Shown here piece by piece: positions 59,700-64,000 of a stretch of DNA of 64,000 bases. The stretch's first letter is position 1. Each line of letters opens with the position of its first letter. This stretch comes from Chryseobacterium sp. SNU WT5 (GTDB lineage: Bacteria; Bacteroidota; Bacteroidia; Flavobacteriales; Weeksellaceae): the NCBI RefSeq assembly GCF_007362475.1, contig NZ_CP041687.1, forward strand, positions 744,001 through 808,000, given 5' to 3'. The notes beneath the pieces were generated by a model. That model was not told the DNA's origin and did no database searches. It saw nothing but the letters and a program-made list of their open reading frames with translations. Position numbers and translations under genes: made by a program.

Positions 59700-60923
59700 A
59701 TGAAATTAATCGGTCCTTTCAAACAAATTGTTACGCTTGCCAATCTTCCTTTACGAGGAAAACTATCAGATGATCAGCTTGAAATAATCGGTGATGGCGG
59801 CCTTCTAATTAAAGATGGCAAAGTAGAAACTGTAGGTTCTTTTCAGAATTTAAAAAACCAATTTCCAAATATAGAAATCGAAAATATTGAAGATGAACAA
59901 ATCTGTTTGCCAGCATTTACAGATTCTCACACGCACATTTGTTTTGGTGGAAATCGGGCGAATGATTTTGCGATGAGAAATGCCGGAAAAACCTATTTGG
60001 AGATCGCAGAAAGTGGCGGCGGAATTTGGAGTTCCGTGCAACACACGAGATTGGCGAAGGAAGAAGAATTATTAAAAACGATTTTAGAAAGAATCAATTT
60101 TCTGATTTCATTGGGAATCACGACGATTGAAATAAAATCCGGTTACGGTTTAGATGTTGAAAATGAACTGAAAATGTTGCGCGTTATTAAAAAAGCACAA
60201 TCTTTTACAAAAGCGACTTTAGTTCCGACCTGTCTTTCGGCCCATTTAAAACCAAGAGATTTTGAAGGAAGTTCTCAGGAATATTTACAAGATATTTTAG
60301 ATGAAATTTTACCAAAAGTAAAAGAAGAAAACCTGGCCAAAAGAGTTGATATTTTCATTGAAAAGTCCGCCTTTTTGCCGGAAGAAAGCAAAACGTTTTT
60401 ATTAAAAGCAAAAGAATTAGGATTTGAAATTACGGTTCACGCTGATCAATTTACTTCCGGAAGTTCGCGAATTGCGGTGGAAGTTTGTGCAAAATCAGCA
60501 GATCATTTAGAAGCAACAATTGATGAAGACATCGAATTTTTAGCGAAATCAGAAACCGTCGCAACGGCGCTTCCGGGAGCGAGTTTAGGTTTGGGTGAAA
60601 AATTTACGCCCGCTCGGAAAATATTAGACGCAGGTGGAATTCTAGCCATCGCTTCCGATTGGAATCCAGGCTCTGCACCGATGGGAAATCTGATCGCACA
60701 AGCAAGTATTTTAGCGACTTTCGAGAAATTATCAACTGCAGAAGTTTTGGCAGGAATTACTTTCCGCTCAGCTCATGCTTTGAATTTAGAAGAGCGAGGA
60801 ACTTTAGAAAAAGGAAAGAAAGCAGATTTTGTAACTTTTAAAACTGACAATTTCCAGAACGTGTTTTACCACCAAGGAAGCTTAAAAGCGGAATCCGTTT
60901 ATATTGACGGCGAAAAAGTTTAA
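59700..60923 (+). CDS. hutI: Imidazolonepropionase
   Basis: A 407-residue amidohydrolase of histidine degradation that opens imidazolone-propionate to formiminoglutamate. The metal-binding motif is FTDSHTHICFGGNR (HxH, about 73-86), followed by IEIKSGYGLDVENELKML (about 141-158), PTCLSAHLKPRDF with a metal-site histidine (about 177-189), VHADQFTSGSS (about 246-256) and AIASDWNPGSAPMGN with the last Asp (about 317-331). All fit HutI. No other hut gene is next to it; it is followed 37 bp later by paaB. Confidence 0.96.
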   Translation: MKLIGPFKQIVTLANLPLRGKLSDDQLEIIGDGGLLIKDGKVETVGSFQNLKNQFPNIEIENIEDEQICLPAFTDSHTHICFGGNRANDFAMRNAGKTYLEIAESGGGIWSSVQHTRLAKEEELLKTILERINFLISLGITTIEIKSGYGLDVENELKMLRVIKKAQSFTKATLVPTCLSAHLKPRDFEGSSQEYLQDILDEILPKVKEENLAKRVDIFIEKSAFLPEESKTFLLKAKELGFEITVHADQFTSGSSRIAVEVCAKSADHLEATIDEDIEFLAKSETVATALPGASLGLGEKFTPARKILDAGGILAIASDWNPGSAPMGNLIAQASILATFEKLSTAEVLAGITFRSAHALNLEERGTLEKGKKADFVTFKTDNFQNVFYHQGSLKAESVYIDGEKV

Positions 60924-60960
60924 AAAAATCTTTATCTTTAAAACCATAAAAATTAGAACA

Positions 60961-61242
60961 ATGAGCAACTTAGATATGTGGGAAGTTTTTATCCAGACAA
61001 AACCAGGACTTTCCCATAAACACGCGGGAATTGTGCAAGCCGCAACCGCGGAAATGGCACTTCAAGCAGCAAGAGATGTGTACACCAGAAGAATGGAAGG
61101 AACCTCGATTTGGGTCGTACCAAGTAAATATTTGGTGACTTCTGAAGGTGTTGATAAAGAAGCGTTTTTCGATCCGGCAGATGATAAACTCTATCGTCAC
61201 CCGACTTTTTACGAAATCCCGAATGATGTGAAAAATATGTAA
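60961..61242 (+). CDS. paaB: 1,2-phenylacetyl-CoA epoxidase subunit PaaB
   Basis: A 93-residue subunit of the ring epoxidase of the phenylacetate pathway. ATG 60961 is used since MSNLDMWEVFIQTKPGLSHK opens the family. The core reads HAGIVQAATAEMALQAARDV and YTRRMEGTSIWVVPSKYLV, and the end FDPADDKLYRHPTFYEIPND is typical. The upstream frame to 60904 overlaps hutI and is not used. paaA, its usual direct upstream neighbour, is not here; hutI takes that place. paaC follows 87 bp later after an AT-rich inverted repeat. Confidence 0.95.
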   Translation: MSNLDMWEVFIQTKPGLSHKHAGIVQAATAEMALQAARDVYTRRMEGTSIWVVPSKYLVTSEGVDKEAFFDPADDKLYRHPTFYEIPNDVKNM

Positions 61243-61246
61243 AACT

Positions 61247-61308
61247 AGAAATTAGATTTTAGAAATTAGAATTTAGAGATACACTCTACCGTCTAACTTC
61301 TAATTTCT
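61247..61308. repeat. Inverted repeat between paaB and paaC
   Basis: AGAAATTAGA occurs twice (61247-61256, 61261-61270) and its complement TCTAATTTCT at 61299-61308, so either copy can form a hairpin. It belongs to the loose AT-rich intergenic repeat class of this genome. Confidence 0.5.
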
Positions 61309-61329
61309 CACTTCTAAAAATCTATCTTA

Positions 61330-62079
61330 ATGAATCCACTTTTTAATTATACTTTAAAATTAGCCGACGACACTTTGATTTTTGGTCAAAGGTTGGGCGA
61401 GCTGTGCGGACAAGGACCTTATCTGGAAGAGGATATTGCCTTGACCAATATCGCTTTAGATTATCTCGGACAGTCTAATAATTTTTATAAATACGCCGCT
61501 CAAATTCAAGACGAAGGAAAATCTGAAGACGATTTGGCTTTCTTGCGTTTGGAAAAAGATTACCTGAATTGTCAGTTGACAGAACTTCCGAATGGCGATT
61601 ATGCGCAGACGATTCTGAAAGTTTATTTCTTTTCGGTTTATCAGAAAATTCTTTACACAGAATTAATGAAAAGCAGCGATGAACAAATTGCCGCCATCGC
61701 CGAAAAATCTTTGAAAGAAGTAAAATACCATTACACCCATACTTCAACCTGGATCAAAATGTTTGCTGGCGGAACTGAAGAAAGTAAAACCCGTTTAAAA
61801 AGCGCAGTAGAAAATCTTTGGGAATATACCGGCGGAATGTTCGCTGAAACTCCAGGCGAAGGAGATCTGGCAAAATTAGATGTGGTTCCTGATGGAAAAC
61901 ATATTCACGAATTATGGACGAAAATTATCACTGATGATTTCCAAGACTTTGGAATAGAGATTCCTGAAAATGATTTCATGCAAAAAGGTTCCCGAACCGG
62001 CTATCACACAGAATATTTTGGTTTTATGTTATGTGAATTGCAGTATATGCAAAGAACGTATCCTAACTGCGCGTGGTAA
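61330..62079 (+). CDS. paaC: 1,2-phenylacetyl-CoA epoxidase subunit PaaC
   Basis: A 249-residue helical subunit that scaffolds the catalytic PaaA in the phenylacetyl-CoA epoxidase. Landmarks: LADDTLIFGQRLGELCGQGP (about 12-31), DIALTNIALDYLGQSNNFYK, LEKDYLNCQLTELPNGDYAQ, and the end FGFMLCELQYMQRTYPNCAW. PaaC is a ferritin-like relative without the iron ligands. The stop codon is immediately followed by the 171-bp tandem repeat, and diverged copies of the last codons occur twice in that repeat. Length is normal. Confidence 0.95.
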   Translation: MNPLFNYTLKLADDTLIFGQRLGELCGQGPYLEEDIALTNIALDYLGQSNNFYKYAAQIQDEGKSEDDLAFLRLEKDYLNCQLTELPNGDYAQTILKVYFFSVYQKILYTELMKSSDEQIAAIAEKSLKEVKYHYTHTSTWIKMFAGGTEESKTRLKSAVENLWEYTGGMFAETPGEGDLAKLDVVPDGKHIHELWTKIITDDFQDFGIEIPENDFMQKGSRTGYHTEYFGFMLCELQYMQRTYPNCAW

Positions 62080-62168
62080 ATTTAAAAGCGCACAGATTCC
62101 ACAGATTTCCACAGATAACTTTTTTTAAAAATCAGTGTAAATCAGTGTAATCAGTGAGAAACAAAATA

Positions 62169-62249
62169 ATGCAAAATCTCTTAGAAATATTATCCCAAAT
62201 TCCCGAAAGTGAGTTTATACAACAAACTTATCCTAACGACGCTTGGTAA
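62169..62249 (+). CDS. Chimeric PaaD/PaaC mini-ORF, repeat unit 1
   Basis: A 26-codon frame from ATG to TAA. It begins MQNLLEILSQIPE, identical to the PaaD N-terminus, runs through SEFIQQ and ends TYPNDAW like the end of PaaC. It is a by-product of the tandem repeat. Whether it is translated is unknown; it could be a leader peptide or neutral debris. Confidence 0.25.
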   Translation: MQNLLEILSQIPESEFIQQTYPNDAW

Positions 62250-62339
62250 TTTTAAAAGCGCACCAATTTCACAGATTTTCACAGATTCCATTATTTAAAA
62301 ATCTGTGCAAATCTGTGTAATCAGTGAGAAACAAAAATA

Positions 62340-62420
62340 ATGCAAAATCTCTTAGAAATATTATCTCAAATTCCCGAAAGTGAGTTTATACAACAAACTT
62401 ATCCTAACTGCGCTTGGTAA
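62340..62420 (+). CDS. Chimeric PaaD/PaaC mini-ORF, repeat unit 2
   Basis: Same 26-codon frame as the one 171 bp upstream, ending TYPNCAW. The two translations differ only at the third codon from the end of the coding part (Asp in the first, Cys here); a further base change in the first half is silent. Both keep start, stop and frame. Confidence 0.25.
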   Translation: MQNLLEILSQIPESEFIQQTYPNCAW

Positions 62421-62510
62421 ATTTAAAAGCGCACAGATTCCACAGATTTCCACAGATAACTTTTTTTAAAAATCTGTGTAAATCAGTGTAATCAGTGAGA
62501 AAAAAAAATA

Positions 62511-62975
62511 ATGCAAAATCTCTTAGAAATATTATCCCAAATTCCCGATCCCGAAATTCCTGTCATCAATATTGTGGAACTAGGAATTGTTCGGGAAGCA
62601 AAAATGATTTCTGACAATGAAGTAGAAATCGTTATTACGCCGACTTATTCGGCTTGTCCGGCGATGTTTAATATCGAAGAAGACATCGTTAAACTCTTTA
62701 AAGAAAAAGGAATTCAGGCCAAAGTAATCACAAAAATCGCACCTGTTTGGACCACTGATTGGATTACGGACGAAGCTCGAGAGAAATTGAGAATATACGG
62801 AATCACGCCACCAGAAAAAGGAAATCACGAAGATCATTTAAACGTTCCAAAAAAATGCCCGAGATGCGGTTCTGAAAACACGAAACAGATCAGCCGTTTC
62901 GGTTCTACCCTTTGTAAAGCCAGCTATCAATGCAACGATTGTTTGGAACCTTTCGATTATTTTAAATGTCATTAA
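62511..62975 (+). CDS. paaD: Phenylacetate pathway maturation protein PaaD
   Basis: A 154-residue protein needed for assembly of the phenylacetyl-CoA epoxidase, probably for its iron cofactor. The N-terminal DUF59/MIP18-type domain reads LSQIPDPEIPVINIVELGIV and VIVITPTYSACPAMF-like IVITPTYSACPAMFNIEE with the reactive cysteine. The C-terminal zinc ribbon carries CPRCGSENTKQIS and CNDCLEPFDYFKCH. The ATG at 62511 is the third in a series of repeated ATGs. It is separated from paaC by the 171-bp tandem repeat rather than the usual short gap. Confidence 0.95.
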   Translation: MQNLLEILSQIPDPEIPVINIVELGIVREAKMISDNEVEIVITPTYSACPAMFNIEEDIVKLFKEKGIQAKVITKIAPVWTTDWITDEAREKLRIYGITPPEKGNHEDHLNVPKKCPRCGSENTKQISRFGSTLCKASYQCNDCLEPFDYFKCH

Positions 62976-63060
62976 TTCCATTTGAAAATGTGGTAATTTG
63001 AAAATTTAATGATTTAAAAACCATTATTCAAAGCATTATTTTAAATATAATTAAAGTTTT

Positions 63061-63068
63061 ATCTTTGT
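63061..63068 (+). promoter_or_regulatory. -7 element for the paaG-like gene
   Basis: TATCTTTG matches TAnnTTTG and lies 25 nt before the ATG at 63094. It suggests the hydratase/isomerase gene can be transcribed separately from paaD. Confidence 0.5.
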
Positions 63069-63093
63069 TAAAATCCATTTTCAAATTAATAAT

Positions 63094-63891
63094 ATGTACA
63101 CACAACTCGAAATAGAATCTCACCTGGATGGTAAATTACAAATCGCCTATCTTAATGACGAGAAAACTTATAACAGTTTAAATAAAACATTACTTTCTGA
63201 ACTGAAAACTTTCATTCATGACGGAAGTCGTGATGAAAATATCCGTTGTCTTGCGATCTCAGGTCGTGGAAAAGCTTTTTGTTCCGGACAAAATTTGAAA
63301 GATGCCATGTCTTTTAGTAATCCAGAGGAAGATCGGGTGATTCAAAGAATGGTCATTGATTTTTATAATCCTTTGGTAAAAGAAATTGCAAATGCCAGAA
63401 AACCAGTTATTTCTTTGGTAAATGGACCTGCTGTTGGAGCAGGCGCCATGTTAGCTTTAATCTGCGATTTTACTTTGGCGACAGAATCTTCTTACTTTTC
63501 TCAGGCTTTTGTCAATATCGGATTAATTCCTGATACGGGTGGAACGTACTGGTTACCAAAACTTTTAGGAAGACAACAAGCCAATTATTTAGCTTTTACA
63601 GGAAAAAAACTATCGGCAACAGAAGCAAAAAACTTAGGATTGATTGCTGATGTTTTTGAAGATGAAAATTTCATAGAAAATGCGATGGGAATTTTAACTC
63701 AAATTTCAAATTTACCGACGAAAGCAATTTCATTGACGAAGAAAGCATTTAACGAATCTTATGAAAACAGCTTGACCAAACAACTGGATATCGAAGGAAT
63801 TCTCCAGCAGGAAGCAGCAGAATCAGAAGACTTTATGGAAGGTGTTTCTGCATTTTTAGAAAAACGAACACCTGAATATAAAGGGAAGTAA
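63094..63891 (+). CDS. paaG: Enoyl-CoA hydratase/isomerase, PaaG-type
   Basis: A 265-residue crotonase-fold enzyme, here likely the ring 1,2-epoxyphenylacetyl-CoA isomerase that acts after the epoxidase. It has AISGRGKAFCSGQNLKDA (oxyanion-hole loop, about 53-70), NGPAVGAGAMLALICDFTLA (about 110-129), FVNIGLIPDTGGTYWLPKLL (about 140-159) with an Asp suited to isomerisation rather than the hydratase glutamates, and a C-terminal helix pair. Position downstream of paaD supports PaaG over generic hydratases or PaaF. A -7 element precedes it. Confidence 0.85.
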   Translation: MYTQLEIESHLDGKLQIAYLNDEKTYNSLNKTLLSELKTFIHDGSRDENIRCLAISGRGKAFCSGQNLKDAMSFSNPEEDRVIQRMVIDFYNPLVKEIANARKPVISLVNGPAVGAGAMLALICDFTLATESSYFSQAFVNIGLIPDTGGTYWLPKLLGRQQANYLAFTGKKLSATEAKNLGLIADVFEDENFIENAMGILTQISNLPTKAISLTKKAFNESYENSLTKQLDIEGILQQEAAESEDFMEGVSAFLEKRTPEYKGK

Positions 63892-63927
63892 ATTAATTTG
63901 AAAATGAGATAATTCTAAAATTTGACG

Positions 63928-64000
63928 ATGATGAGAAATGATAAAGAAAATATAATCGTTAATAAAACTTTTGATTTTGCCCTTAAGATTATCGAATTCT
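63928..64000 (+). CDS. Four-helix-bundle (S23-type) protein, 3' part outside window
   Basis: Only the first 24 codons are visible: after two adjacent ATGs (63928 and 63931) the frame reads MRNDKENIIVNKTFDFALKI and continues IEF to the window edge. This opening is typical of the four-helix-bundle/S23 family, first seen in 23S rRNA intervening sequences and also found as free-standing small genes and in diversity-generating elements. It follows paaG by 36 bp. The call rests on a short stretch. Confidence 0.55.
   Translation, partial: MMRNDKENIIVNKTFDFALKIIEF

Larger units (their letters stand above)
62059..62548 (+). repeat. 171-bp tandem repeat spanning paaC end to paaD start (about 2.9 copies)
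   Basis: Three units start at 62059, 62229 and 62400 with TATCCTAAC; the corresponding ATGs fall at 62169, 62340 and 62511, exactly 171 bp apart. Each unit holds the last codons of paaC or a like sequence, the gap, and the first 13 codons of paaD. The gap in each carries an imperfect 26-nt inverted pair (for example 62432-62457 with 62472-62497) of CACAGAT-type words. The first two units end in a linker, AAGTGAGTTTATACAACAAA, not found in the third. Confidence 0.9.

Noticed and set aside
62059-62548. Regular repeats that might suggest a CRISPR array
   Set aside because: The unit is 171 bp, contains gene ends and a start codon, has no short identical repeats with unique spacers, and no cas genes are in the window.

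Overview
The window is a contiguous stretch of a low-GC chromosome from a member of the Bacteroidota, class Flavobacteriia, most likely the Weeksellaceae (Chryseobacterium/Kaistella-like). Evidence read from the sequence: housekeeping proteins have flavobacterial sequences; the -7 promoter element TAnnTTTG recurs just upstream of many genes; a T9SS type-B sorting (gliding-motility) C-terminus is present; and DUF4295, DUF6759-like and head-GIN families, which are Bacteroidota-type, occur. The genus is an inference. No rRNA or tRNA genes, integrases, transposases or CRISPR arrays were seen.

Layout. (1) 1-6975: a surface-polysaccharide glycosyltransferase locus: a GT90 fragment and a sugar-isomerase-type cupin on the + strand, then a decayed reading frame, two paralogous CgeB-like transferases and four GT2 enzymes on the - strand. 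rocD sits 2 bp upstream of the GT2 genes. (2) 8315-12336: the accB-accC biotin carboxylase pair, the YceD(DUF177)-rpmF pair, and pdxA. (3) 12463-16792: ribE overlapping an orphan membrane histidine kinase, trmN6, a DUF6759-like secreted protein, and tsf. (4) 17075-24867: fmt, recQ, two OmpA-type porin-like proteins (one lacking the OmpA domain), folK and sppA. (5) 24929-30811: a GlsB-type membrane protein, ftsY, the rpmB-rpmG-DUF4295 operon, proC, murB, a DUF2199 gene and an aminotransferase. (6) 31155-36865: an M3 peptidase lipoprotein, a head-GIN lipoprotein, and a metal-homeostasis pair of a Fur-family regulator (frameshifted in this sequence) and a His-rich P-type ATPase. (7) 37123-45303: a TPM/TPM/LemA operon, folA, a TPR protein, a TRIC-like channel, coaD, ddl, lpxK, punA and a NYN-LOTUS protein. 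(8) 45427-54125: dinB, a cytoplasmic alpha-amylase, an alcohol dehydrogenase, a nucleotide pyrophosphatase/phosphodiesterase and a large T9SS-secreted protein. (9) 54217-59412: coaE, an MBL hydrolase, a GxxExxY gene flanked by long inverted repeats, ruvB, a small outer-membrane protein and an MFS transporter. (10) 59700-64000: hutI, then phenylacetyl-CoA catabolism genes paaB, paaC, paaD and paaG, with a 171-bp tandem repeat between paaC and paaD, and the start of a four-helix-bundle (S23-type) gene at the right edge.

Most of the window is ordinary core genome. The accessory signals most worth a second look are: the GxxExxY nuclease-like gene bracketed by inverted copies of a roughly 85-nt repeat; the 171-bp tandem repeat that twice regenerates a 26-codon PaaD/PaaC chimeric mini-ORF; the single-base frameshift in the Fur-family regulator together with a 9-5-9 palindrome at its promoter; several promoters placed so close to start codons that leaderless mRNAs are predicted; and a decayed reading frame at the edge of the glycosyltransferase locus. 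All functional calls come from reading motifs and family resemblance by eye; no database search was run.
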